Source: Planctomycetota bacterium (GTDB taxonomy: Bacteria; Planctomycetota; J058; JAJDCQ01). From it: a DNA stretch of 64,000 nucleotides. How positions within the stretch are numbered: position 1 is the stretch's first letter; the number at the start of each line of letters is the position of its first letter. Where the stretch lies: NCBI GenBank assembly GCA_029260755.1, contig JAJDCQ010000168.1, forward strand, positions 124,001 through 188,000. Reading direction: 5' to 3'. Below the pieces are notes generated by a model that was given only the letters and a program-made list of their open reading frames with translations, had not been told where the DNA came from and did not search any database. The position numbers were made by a program, and so were the translations under genes. Positions 17,293 through 25,165 of this stretch are shown here, piece after piece.

Positions 17293-17431
17293 GGCCACAG
17301 AGTTCACAGATTTCACAGATTTCGAGCTGCCGAAGGCGCTCGTTCCCGGCGCTTGCGAGCCCGGTCGGCCGGCTGCGGCAACGACTGGGATCTGCCCGCG
17401 GCAATCCGTGAAATCGGTGAAACCTGTGGCC
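17293..17431. repeat. Inverted repeat of TTCACAGATT type
   Basis: The arm 17293-17324 (GGCCACAGAGTTCACAG and on) pairs with 17401-17431, whose reverse complement reads GGCCACAGGTTTCACCG and on. About 26 of 31 positions agree. Within each arm a ten-base unit TTCACAGATT repeats. The 75 bases between arms look non-coding. Confidence 0.8.
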
Positions 17432-17543
17432 TGACCTGTCTGCACCGGCGACCTCTCGCAGAGCGAGTGGTCCGTTCCAGGAACCGGTGGCGCCGACACG
17501 GCAGTGACGTCGCACCGACCGGAACGAATCCAGCCAATCCGAC

Positions 17544-17613
17544 AATCCGCGGTTTCGTTCTCTCGCCGCGAGACGAACGGAACCGCGGACTTCGCGGATT
17601 CCGCGGATTCCGC
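17544..17613. repeat. Inverted and tandem repeat of CGCGGATT type
   Basis: TCCGCGGTTTCGTTCTC at 17544-17560 pairs with the sequence at about 17570-17586, leaving a TCGCCGCGA loop. It runs on into tandem copies of CGCGGATTC up to about 17613. The architecture (arm with short-period repeats) is the same as in the other two families although the sequence differs. Confidence 0.75.
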
Positions 17614-17633
17614 AGCCACCCGTACCGTCCGGG

Positions 17634-19589
17634 CTAGCGGTCTGCGCCCAGCCCGAGGCTCTTGGGCGCCTTCGCGGGGGCCGGGTGACGCCAGGAGGTT
17701 CCCTCCTCGGCCGGGTGGCCGCCGGGGTAGGTGTCGGTCCCGCCGAGGTCGAGGAAGAGGGCGAAGCAGGGGTGCTCGGCGCGGCCGTGGCCGGCGTGGC
17801 CGATCGCGTTCCGGCCGGTGACGTAGGTGTCGTCGCCGGCGTCGTCGCGGAAGATGCCGATCCCGTTGTAGACGGCGCTGCCGACGGTGTTGGCGGGGCA
17901 CTCGTAGTGGTCGTTTCCGGCGTGGTCGCGCAGGACGCCGTGGCCGAAGTCGTGGCCCGCACCGATCGCCATCGTCAGCTCGCCCTTGTAGCGGTCGTCG
18001 CCGGCGAGGTCGACGAGCGCGCCGATCGCGTAGTGGGCGGACGCCCCCTGGGCGTACCAGACGCCGCGGTAGCGGTCGTCGCCGCCGAGGTCGACGAGGG
18101 CGCCGAGGGCGTACCAGTAGCCGACCCCCTGGCCGAACACGCCGCACGAGTAGCGGTCGTCGCCGCCGCCGTCGACGAGCAGCCCGACGCCGCCGGCGAG
18201 CCAGCCGCGGTCCGCGTCGCTGCGGCGCCCGTAGCCCGCTCCCTGGGCGAGGCTCACGTTGTGCTCGGCCGTCTGCGGGCTCGGCGAGGTGATCTCGGTG
18301 TCGTTCGCGTCGTAGAGGTCGCCGCCGCCGGCGTCGAGGAGGACGCCCGCGCCGCGGACCTGGCCGTAGCCCTGCGCCTTCTGGAGGCACCGGTACTCGT
18401 CGTCCTCGGGCCCGCGGTCGGCGAGGATCGCGACGCCCGCCGACGCCGCGCCCTGGGTGAACTTGCGGCCCTCGTAGCGGTCGGCGCCCGCCTCGTCGAC
18501 GAGGAGCGCGACGCCGAAGTTGGCCGCGGCGATCCCGTGGTCGACCGCCCGGTAGTGATCGTCGCCGGCGCGGTCGATCAGGATCGCCCAGCCGAGGACG
18601 GCGACGCCGAACGCGCCCCCCTCGGCGACCTCGTAGCGGTCGTCGCCGGCGAGATCGATCGAGATCGACACGGGCGTGTCGACCGTCTCGGTCGTCGCCG
18701 CCGACTGGTAGGCGTCGTCGCCGCCGGCATCGATGATGAGCAGCCACGGCTGGATCGCGTAGGCGTCCTTGCCCGACCCGGAGATGGCGATCTCGCCGAG
18801 CGGCGTCTTCCACCGGAACGCGAGGTCGGCGGTCACGGCGGCCGGCTCGACCGGCGCGAGAGCGACCCGGGCCGCCTCGACCGCCGCGGCGAGGTCGCCC
18901 GCGGTCCCGAGGAGCGCGTCGAGGTCGAGGCGCTCGAGGAGCCCCTTGCTGCGCTCGTCGATCCGGTAGCCGGTCACGCCGATCGCCGCGTGGAACAGCG
19001 CCTCGGCGGCGTCCGGCTCGGCGGGCAGCTCGCCGAACGCCTCGCTCCGGGCGATCACCGCGGCCGGGACGGCGCTCAGGATCGTGGCGGCCGCGGCCGC
19101 CATCGGCTCGGGGATCGATGCGACCGCCACGACGAGGCGCGCGCGGGCTTCATCGTCGAGCGGCGCGCCTCCCGAGGCGTGGACGGCGGCGATGGCCGCG
19201 ACGAGCGCCTCCCGCGGCGGGCCCTCGGGCGCGCCGGGAGCGCGCGGCGCGGCCTCGCGGGTCACGCCGAGCGGGCGCGCCGCCTCGTCGATGAGCTCGG
19301 GGAGGCTGGCGCTCGCGGCCAGAAGCGTCCGGCCCCGCTCGAGGGACCAGGCGTCGATCCCGCGCCAGTCGTCCCAGAGCGCCTCGAAGCTCGCGAGCCG
19401 GTGGGGACCACCCTCCCGCCAGCGCCCGGCGGGGAGCTGCGCATCCTCCGGCGTCCGCTCGGCCGTGCCGAGGAGCTCGGCGAAGGGGTCGGTCGCGTCG
19501 TCGGCCCGGCCGCGGGTCACGCTCACGCCGAGGAGCGCGATCACGGTCGCGCCGGCGGCGATCCCGGCGAGCGCGCGGGCCCCGGTCAC
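17634..19589 (-). CDS. Secreted protein of GDDxY repeats, novel repeat family
   Basis: 651 residues with an N-terminal signal sequence (AGIAAGATVIALLGVSV). Residues 40-270 are helical and Ala-rich. From about 285 to 630 the chain is built of about 12 repeats ending in a box of the form D-x-G-G-D-D-x-Y (IIDAGGDDAYQS, IDLAGDDRYEV, LVDEAGADRYEG, LVDGGGDDRYSC, LVDLGGDDRYRG, RDHAGNDHYEC and others). A Gly/Ala/Gln-rich stretch such as AQGASAHYAIGAL lies between boxes. Spacing is about 20-40 residues. The acidic boxes resemble calcium-binding RTX nonapeptides in spirit and suggest a beta-solenoid with metal sites, but the consensus is different. Its start overlaps the upstream glutathione-transferase stop by four bases. 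It is probably exported and may be surface exposed. Confidence 0.7.
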   Translation of the reverse strand: MTGARALAGIAAGATVIALLGVSVTRGRADDATDPFAELLGTAERTPEDAQLPAGRWREGGPHRLASFEALWDDWRGIDAWSLERGRTLLAASASLPELIDEAARPLGVTREAAPRAPGAPEGPPREALVAAIAAVHASGGAPLDDEARARLVVAVASIPEPMAAAAATILSAVPAAVIARSEAFGELPAEPDAAEALFHAAIGVTGYRIDERSKGLLERLDLDALLGTAGDLAAAVEAARVALAPVEPAAVTADLAFRWKTPLGEIAISGSGKDAYAIQPWLLIIDAGGDDAYQSAATTETVDTPVSISIDLAGDDRYEVAEGGAFGVAVLGWAILIDRAGDDHYRAVDHGIAAANFGVALLVDEAGADRYEGRKFTQGAASAGVAILADRGPEDDEYRCLQKAQGYGQVRGAGVLLDAGGGDLYDANDTEITSPSPQTAEHNVSLAQGAGYGRRSDADRGWLAGGVGLLVDGGGDDRYSCGVFGQGVGYWYALGALVDLGGDDRYRGVWYAQGASAHYAIGALVDLAGDDRYKGELTMAIGAGHDFGHGVLRDHAGNDHYECPANTVGSAVYNGIGIFRDDAGDDTYVTGRNAIGHAGHGRAEHPCFALFLDLGGTDTYPGGHPAEEGTSWRHPAPAKAPKSLGLGADR

Positions 19590-20224
19590 GAGCGAGCCGC
19601 CGCGCCGACGTAGCGCTCGGTGTAGATCCGGATCGCCTCCTCACGGTCGGGGAGCGTCGCGGCGATCGATGGGAGGGCGACCGTCGCGTCGAGCCAGCTC
19701 CGCAGCTCCGGTCGGGCGTCGACGAGGTCGCCGACCGGATGGTGCGCGCGGAGCCAGTCCATCCGCGCCCAGAAGGGGGCGACGTGGAGCCCGAGCATCG
19801 ACTCGGCGGGAGTCGTCTTCGTCGTCTCGGCGAGCTCGTCGAGCTCCGCCTCGATCTTCGCGCGCTTCCCGTCGTCGAAGCTCGCCGGATCCATGAGCGC
19901 CCGGTAGTAGGCGGTGATCACGACCGTGTCCCACTGCTTCATCGCGAGCCGCTGCCGGGCGCGCGGCTGCGGTTCGGTGGCGTAGGCCCCGTCCCAGCCG
20001 TACGCGTGGGCGAGGTAGTCGGCGATCACGTCGGACTCGTAGAGCTTGAACCCGTCGTCGACGAGGAGGGGCACCTTGCCGGTCGGCGAGAGCTTCAGGA
20101 ACGCCGGGTCGCGGTCGGTCAGGTCGATCGTCTCGACGGTGAACGGCTGCTCGAGCCTCGTCAGCAGGGCGCGGGCGCGCTGCGCGAACGGGCAGATCTC
20201 GGCGCTGTAGAGGGTGATCGCCAT
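19586..20224 (-). CDS. Glutathione S-transferase family protein
   Basis: 212 residues; AAGGAG precedes the ATG at 20224. The N-terminal thioredoxin-like domain shows CPFA at 11-14 (first Cys as in omega/beta-type enzymes), the glutathione-site cis-proline in GKVPLLVDDG and the ES pair in YESDVIADYLAH. The helical C-terminal domain covers about 90-205. It could reduce or conjugate small electrophiles with glutathione or another thiol; the substrate cannot be read from sequence. The C-terminal stop overlaps the start of the GDDxY-repeat gene (ATGA), so the two are co-translated, but a functional link is not obvious. Confidence 0.85.
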   Translation of the reverse strand: MAITLYSAEICPFAQRARALLTRLEQPFTVETIDLTDRDPAFLKLSPTGKVPLLVDDGFKLYESDVIADYLAHAYGWDGAYATEPQPRARQRLAMKQWDTVVITAYYRALMDPASFDDGKRAKIEAELDELAETTKTTPAESMLGLHVAPFWARMDWLRAHHPVGDLVDARPELRSWLDATVALPSIAATLPDREEAIRIYTERYVGAAARS

Positions 20225-20312
20225 GGCGGGCTCCTTCTCGGCTCGTTGGGGTGGCCCAGCCTATATGGGGACGGCGGATCGGGCGAGTGCGCGCGGCGGC
20301 CGACCGGGGTCG

Positions 20313-21686
20313 TCAGCGGGGGCCGTCGGCTGGCCGGGGCTCGAGGCGGCCCGCCGCGAAGCGCTGGGCGGGGGCGTCGGGCGCCGTCTCGATCCGCGGG
20401 TGAACGGGGCCGAGGGCGGCCGCGGGCAGCGGGCCGAAGGGCGGGGGCGGGCCGAGGTCCTCGTCCGCGGGCGGGGGATCGAAGGCGCCCGTCGCGGCCG
20501 CGACGACCAGGACGACCGCCGTCGTGGCGAGGGTGATGGCGAGGGCGAACTTGGCCGGGGAGGTCGGGGCGGGCGCGGGGCCCGCCGGTGGCGACGACGC
20601 GGGCACGGGCACGGGCACGGGCACGGCCGCGGCCGTGGGCACGGGCACGGGCGCGGGCGCGGACTCGGACGCGGACGCGGACACGGGCACGGACACGGGC
20701 ACGGCCACGGGCGCAGGATCGGTCGCCAAGGTGGGCGGGCTGGTGGCCGGAGGTCTCGCCGGCGCCGCCGGCACCGCGCGCGCCGGCGAGCGCGCCGGCA
20801 TCGCGACGGCCGTCTCGCGCTCGAGGTGCTCGAGCACGACCTCGAGCGGCGGCCTCGCCGCCGGGTCGCGGGCGATCATGGCCGTGATCAGGGAGGCCTC
20901 GGCCGGCGGCAGCTCGTCGCGGAGCCTCCCGATGGGCGCCGCCTCGGAGCCGAGTGCGACCGCGCCGAGCTCGACGAGCGAGCCGCTCCCGAACGGCGGC
21001 ACGCCGGCGACGAGCTGGTACCAGCTCGCGCCGAGGGCGTAGACGTCGGCGCGCGCGTCGACGCTCTCTCCGCGGATCTGCTCGGGCGCCATGTAGGCGG
21101 CGGTGCCGAGCGCCGTGCCGGCGTCGGTCAAGTTCTCGCCGGCCATCCCAGCGTGGCGGAGGAGGTCGAAGTCGGTCAGCCGAATCGATCCGTCGCGGGC
21201 GACGAGGATGTTGCTCGGCTTGATGTCGCGGTGGACGAGGCCGCGCGCGTGGAGATACGCCAGAGCGTGGCCGATGTCGCGACAGACGCCGCGCGCCTGC
21301 GGCAGCTCGAGCGCGCCGCGCTCGCGGATCACCACCGAGAGGGCGATCCCGTCGACCAGCTCGAGGGCGACGTAGGCCTGGCCGTCCTCGACCCCGCCGC
21401 CGTAGACGAGGACGAGGCAGGGATGGTCGAGCTCGCTCGCGAGCCGGACGCTCCGCTCGAACCGGGCGCGCGCCCGGCCGCCGGCCCGGGTATCGAGGAT
21501 CTTGAGGGCGGCCTCGGCCCCGGAGCTCTCGTGGCGGGCGGCGTAGACCGCGCCGACCCCGCCGCGCCCGAGGAGGCGCTCGGTCCGCCACGGTCCGATC
21601 GATCGGCCGACGCCGTCCGCGAGGGCATTCTTGAGATCCTCGAGGCCGCGGCTCGGGGGCCGACGGCCGTCTCGGGGGCGGGCCAC
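20313..21686 (-). CDS. Transmembrane Ser/Thr protein kinase with low-complexity linker
   Basis: 457 residues from a GTG that overlaps the stop of the upstream WD40 gene by one base (TAGTG), so translation is coupled. The kinase domain covers about 30-300: GRGGVG at 40-45, HRDIKPSN, and APEQ in the activation segment. The usual DFG reads DFD (LTDFDLLRHAG), a variant I recall from other bacterial kinases and compatible with activity. A linker of Val-Pro, Ala-Ser and Ala-Pro pairs (about 315-375) leads to a membrane helix at about 377-400 (FALAITLATTAVVLVVAAATG) and a short Pro-rich external tail. It is the last gene of a four-gene minus-strand operon that starts at 28963. Confidence 0.85.
   Translation of the reverse strand: MARPRDGRRPPSRGLEDLKNALADGVGRSIGPWRTERLLGRGGVGAVYAARHESSGAEAALKILDTRAGGRARARFERSVRLASELDHPCLVLVYGGGVEDGQAYVALELVDGIALSVVIRERGALELPQARGVCRDIGHALAYLHARGLVHRDIKPSNILVARDGSIRLTDFDLLRHAGMAGENLTDAGTALGTAAYMAPEQIRGESVDARADVYALGASWYQLVAGVPPFGSGSLVELGAVALGSEAAPIGRLRDELPPAEASLITAMIARDPAARPPLEVVLEHLERETAVAMPARSPARAVPAAPARPPATSPPTLATDPAPVAVPVSVPVSASASESAPAPVPVPTAAAVPVPVPVPASSPPAGPAPAPTSPAKFALAITLATTAVVLVVAAATGAFDPPPADEDLGPPPPFGPLPAAALGPVHPRIETAPDAPAQRFAAGRLEPRPADGPR
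20597..20716 (-). repeat. GGGCAC hexanucleotide-type repeat in the kinase linker
   Basis: On the plus strand GGGCAC and its variants (GGACAC, GGACGC, GGGCGC) repeat about 20 times, encoding the alternating Val-Pro and Ala-Ser linker of the kinase. Hexamers keep the frame, so expansion changes only linker length. Confidence 0.85.
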
Positions 21687-22912
21687 TACGGCGTCCCCGT
21701 CGCCTGGGCGACGCGGCGAGGGGCGCTCGCGAGGGCCGCGGCGAGGGCGGCGGCCAGGCCGACCTGGAACCACACCATCGGCCGGCGATGGAGCGGTTGG
21801 CCGGCGGCGAGGATGCGATCGAGGGGGACGACGAGCGACTCTCCGGGAGTCTCGACGATGATCATCCGCCCGTCGGAGGAGATCGTCACGAGACGACCGC
21901 GGGCTCGGCGGAGGGGCGCGCGCGCGAGTCGTTCGCCCGAGCCGGTCGCCTCGACCAGCAGGACCCCGTCGACGACGGAGACGGCGCGACTCCCGTCGGG
22001 GACGACCTCCAGGGGCTGGTCGGTCCGACGCCGCAGGGCCGTCGGCCGGACCTCGCCGGTCGCGATGTCGAGCAGCCTCACCCATCCCTCGGCGCGCTCG
22101 CGCAGCACGACGAACTGCCCGCCGGGGCTGACCGAGAGGAGGTCGACATCGTCCTCGAGCCTGCGGGTCGCCAGGCGTCGCTCGGTGGCGCCCTCGACCA
22201 CCACCACGCGGCGACGCGAGAAGTCGAGGCCAGCGTGCACTCCGTCGCGGAAGGCCATCGCCATGTAGTACCGGGAGTCCGGCACCGGTTGGGCCGAGAC
22301 GATGCATCGTCCGCCAGGATCGACGACGGTGCGGTTGTGGCCGTAGGCGATGATCCGGCCGAGCGAGTCGAAGCCGGCGAAGGTTCGGTGGAGCTGCGAG
22401 AAGACGGCGACGCGCTCGCCCTCGGTCGCGTCGAAGAGAACGAGGCCGTCGAACGTGCCGGCGATCACGAGGTCGCCGTCGGGGGAGATCTCGAGCGCCC
22501 GGGTCTCGAGGCCGGGGCCGCGAAACTGCGTCGTGATCGCGCCGGTCGTCACGTCCCAGAGGGCGACCTCGTCGTGCGTCGTCGCGCCGAGGAGGCGCCG
22601 GGCGTCGGACGAGAAGCGAGCGGCGATGAGCCCGCCCCGGGCGCGCTCGAGCGCCACGGCGCCTCGCCACGGGTCTTCGCCGACGAGGACGCCGAGGGAG
22701 CCGGTGATCGCGCCGGCGAGGAGCAGGAGGGCGAGGGGAGTCACCTTCCGCCGGCCCACGGTCAGGGCCGCCACGACGCCGGCGAGGAGGGCGAGAAGCG
22801 GCGCCGGCATGAGGACGCCTCCGCTCGAGACGACGAGGACGTCGCCGGCGAAGGTCGCTGCGCCCGCGGCCGCGGCGATGGCGATGACCGCCGCTCGTCG
22901 GCGCGCCGTCAC
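21686..22912 (-). CDS. WD40-like membrane protein between two kinases
   Basis: 408 residues from the GTG at 22912, which overlaps the stop of the upstream kinase-TPR gene as GTGA. Three or so hydrophobic segments lie at 8-30, 35-52 and 60-78 (AAVIAIAAAAGAATFAG, LLALLAGVVAALTVG, LALLLLAGAITGSLGVLVG). The rest is propeller-like with blades such as FSSDARRLLGATTHDEVALWDV and ISPDGDLVIAGTFDGLVLFD. A final hydrophobic stretch (VWFQVGLAAALAAALA) may anchor the end. Its place between two kinase genes, with coupled translation on both sides, suggests a sensor or scaffold for them. Confidence 0.75.
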   Translation of the reverse strand: MTARRRAAVIAIAAAAGAATFAGDVLVVSSGGVLMPAPLLALLAGVVAALTVGRRKVTPLALLLLAGAITGSLGVLVGEDPWRGAVALERARGGLIAARFSSDARRLLGATTHDEVALWDVTTGAITTQFRGPGLETRALEISPDGDLVIAGTFDGLVLFDATEGERVAVFSQLHRTFAGFDSLGRIIAYGHNRTVVDPGGRCIVSAQPVPDSRYYMAMAFRDGVHAGLDFSRRRVVVVEGATERRLATRRLEDDVDLLSVSPGGQFVVLRERAEGWVRLLDIATGEVRPTALRRRTDQPLEVVPDGSRAVSVVDGVLLVEATGSGERLARAPLRRARGRLVTISSDGRMIIVETPGESLVVPLDRILAAGQPLHRRPMVWFQVGLAAALAAALASAPRRVAQATGTP

Positions 22913-25146
22913 GACCCGCCGCTCCGTCCATCGTCGCCTCGGCGTCGCTGACCGATCTCGGTCTCGAGCTCGGCGATCCACTTCCGGAACGTGGCGGCGT
23001 GCCGGTCGCGCGGGGCGAGCTCGATGAAGCGGCGCATGTCGGCGAGCGCCCCTTCGAGGTCGCCCCGCGCCCGCCGCGCCTCGCCGCGCGTTCCGGTCGC
23101 GTAGGCGTGGCGCGGGTCGATGGCGAGGGCGCGGTCACAGTCGGCGATCGCGCCCTCGAGGTCGCCGTGCTCGATCTTGGTGTAGGCGCGGTCATTGAGC
23201 TTCGCGGTGTCCCGCGGCGCGAGCTCCAGCGCCCGATCGAACGCGGCGATCGCCCCGGCGGTGTCGCCGAGGAGGCGGCGGACGCCGGCCTTGGTGCTCC
23301 ACTCCTTCGCCGTGGTCGGCGGGGCGAGGGCGAGCGAGCGGTCGAGGTCGTCGGTGCCTCCCGCATCGTCGCGCTGGAGCCGCGCCGTTCCGCGGGCCCA
23401 CCAGGCGCGCGCGTTCTCGGGCTCGAGCGCGATCGCGCGGTCGGCGTCCTCGATCGCTCCTTCGAGCGGGCTCTGCGACCGGATCCGGAGCTCCGCGCGG
23501 GCGACCCACGCGGAGGCGTCATCGGGGGTGAGCTGCACGACGCGGTCGAGGTCTTCGAGGGCGCCGTCCGGGTCGCGGAGCTTGCGCCGCGCGCTCGCCC
23601 GGGCGTTGAAGGCGCGGGCGAGGTCGGGCAGGAGCTCGACCGCACGGTCGAGGTCGGGAAGGGCCCCCTCGGCGTCGCCCGACCCGAGGCGGGCGTAGCC
23701 GCGATTGAACCAGTAGAGCCCCGCGCCCGGGTCGAGCTCGATGGCGTGGTCGAGGTCGGCGAGGGCGGCCTCGAACTGCTTCTTCATGGCGAGCGCCGTC
23801 CCGCGGCCCGCCCACGCGCCGGCGTACTCGGGGAGGAGCCCGATCGCGCGCGTCTCGTCCTCGATCGCGCCGTCGAGGTCGCCGAGCTGGGTGCGCACGC
23901 TGCCGCGGCCGTGCCACGCCTCGCCCGAGGCCGGGGCGAGCTCGATCGCGAGCTCGAAGACCTCGAGCGCGCGCTGCGGCTCGTTCGCGTTTCCGAGCCG
24001 CATCCCCTCGTCGAGGAGGGCGTCGAGGGAGGCCGGCTCGTCGGTCGAGACGGGCGGGGGAGCTGCCGGCGGACCCGACTCTCGCGCGGTCGAGGGCTCG
24101 GCGGGCGGCCGATCGGCCGCGACCTCGGCCGCGACCTCGGGCGGCGCGGTCGAAGCCGTCGCTCCCAGGCCGCGCCCGAGGGCGAGCGCCGCGAGGCCGG
24201 TCGCCGCCACCACCACGGCGGCGACTGCGATCGCCGCGCCGCGCCGTCCTCGGCCGCCGCGAGCGGAGGGGCGCCCGGCGAGCGCCTGCGCGAACGCCTC
24301 GGCCGTCGGCGTCCGGCGCTCCGGCTGCGGGCACAGCGCGGCGAGGCACGCCTCGTCGACGCACCTCGGGACGCCCGGTCGGCTCGCGCTCGGCGCCTCC
24401 GGCGCGCTCCGGAGCTGCGCGGTCATCACCTCGATGAGCGAGCTCGCCTGGAACGGGGGCCGCCCGGTCAGCATCGCGTAGAGGGTGGCGCCGAGGCCGT
24501 AGACATCCGATGCCGGGCCGATCTTGCCGAGCTCGCCCATCGCCTGCTCGGGGGCGCAGTAGCCGGCCGTCCCGAGGAAGCGCCCCTCGAGGGTGAGGCT
24601 GGCGTGGCTGACGAGGCGGTCTTCGTCGGCTCCGGCGGCGGCGCCCCGCTCGCGGCCGGCGATGCCGAAGTCGATGAGGACCGGCTCGTCGTCGCCCTCC
24701 CGGAGGATCACGTTGTCGGGCTTCACGTCGCGATGGATGACCCCGTGGGCGTGGGCCGCCTCGAGGGCGGAGGCGAGCTTCGTCGCGATCGCGACCGCCT
24801 GCTCGGCGGGAAGCGAACCCATCCGGGCGAGCCGGGCCTCGAGCGACTCCCCCGCGATGAGCTCCATGACGATGAACGCGCCGGCGGGGTCCTCGTCGGT
24901 CACGCCGCCGACGTCGTGGACGGCGATCACGTTCGGGTGGTCGAGGTTCGCCAGGATGCGCGCCTCGCGGCCGAAGCGCCGGCGGATGGCCGCGGTCAGC
25001 TTTCCGGGGAGCACCCGCTTGATCGCGACGAGCGACCCATCGACCGGGTCGCGGGCGCGGAGGACCTCGCCCATCCCGCCCCGGGCCAGCACGTCGATCA
25101 CCTGATAGCGACCGAGCGCGCGGATCGGTCGGGTCGGCTCTGCCAT
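22909..25146 (-). CDS. Ser/Thr protein kinase with membrane helix and TPR array
   Basis: 745 residues. The kinase domain covers about 14-290 with GGMG at 23-26, catalytic HRDVKPDN, DFG and APEQ, all intact. A single membrane helix lies at about 303-325. After a Pro/Ala-rich spacer come about nine or ten TPR units (ALEVFELAIELAPASGEAW, AIEDETRAIGLLPEYAGAW, ALADLDHAIELDPGAGLYW and so on) up to the end at about 730. In such proteins the TPR part is outside the membrane and is thought to bind peptide or protein ligands. The start at 25146 is 19 bases after the upstream stop. The gene is followed by WD40 and second kinase genes with overlapping starts. Confidence 0.88.
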   Translation of the reverse strand: MAEPTRPIRALGRYQVIDVLARGGMGEVLRARDPVDGSLVAIKRVLPGKLTAAIRRRFGREARILANLDHPNVIAVHDVGGVTDEDPAGAFIVMELIAGESLEARLARMGSLPAEQAVAIATKLASALEAAHAHGVIHRDVKPDNVILREGDDEPVLIDFGIAGRERGAAAGADEDRLVSHASLTLEGRFLGTAGYCAPEQAMGELGKIGPASDVYGLGATLYAMLTGRPPFQASSLIEVMTAQLRSAPEAPSASRPGVPRCVDEACLAALCPQPERRTPTAEAFAQALAGRPSARGGRGRRGAAIAVAAVVVAATGLAALALGRGLGATASTAPPEVAAEVAADRPPAEPSTARESGPPAAPPPVSTDEPASLDALLDEGMRLGNANEPQRALEVFELAIELAPASGEAWHGRGSVRTQLGDLDGAIEDETRAIGLLPEYAGAWAGRGTALAMKKQFEAALADLDHAIELDPGAGLYWFNRGYARLGSGDAEGALPDLDRAVELLPDLARAFNARASARRKLRDPDGALEDLDRVVQLTPDDASAWVARAELRIRSQSPLEGAIEDADRAIALEPENARAWWARGTARLQRDDAGGTDDLDRSLALAPPTTAKEWSTKAGVRRLLGDTAGAIAAFDRALELAPRDTAKLNDRAYTKIEHGDLEGAIADCDRALAIDPRHAYATGTRGEARRARGDLEGALADMRRFIELAPRDRHAATFRKWIAELETEIGQRRRGDDGRSGGS

Positions 25147-25165
25147 CGCTCGGACGGGCCGCTCG

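Larger units (their letters stand above)
17175..17633. repeat. Second convergent intergenic region filled with inverted repeats
   Basis: The 459-base gap lies between two converging genes and holds no credible gene. It contains a degenerate relative of the CACGGAGA repeat (17190-17243, with TCTTCGCCGAAGGCGA), an inverted repeat of a TTCACAGATT type (17293-17324 with 17401-17431), and a third one of a CGCGGATT type (17544-17613). The base composition is visibly less GC-rich than the flanking genes. Confidence 0.85.
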
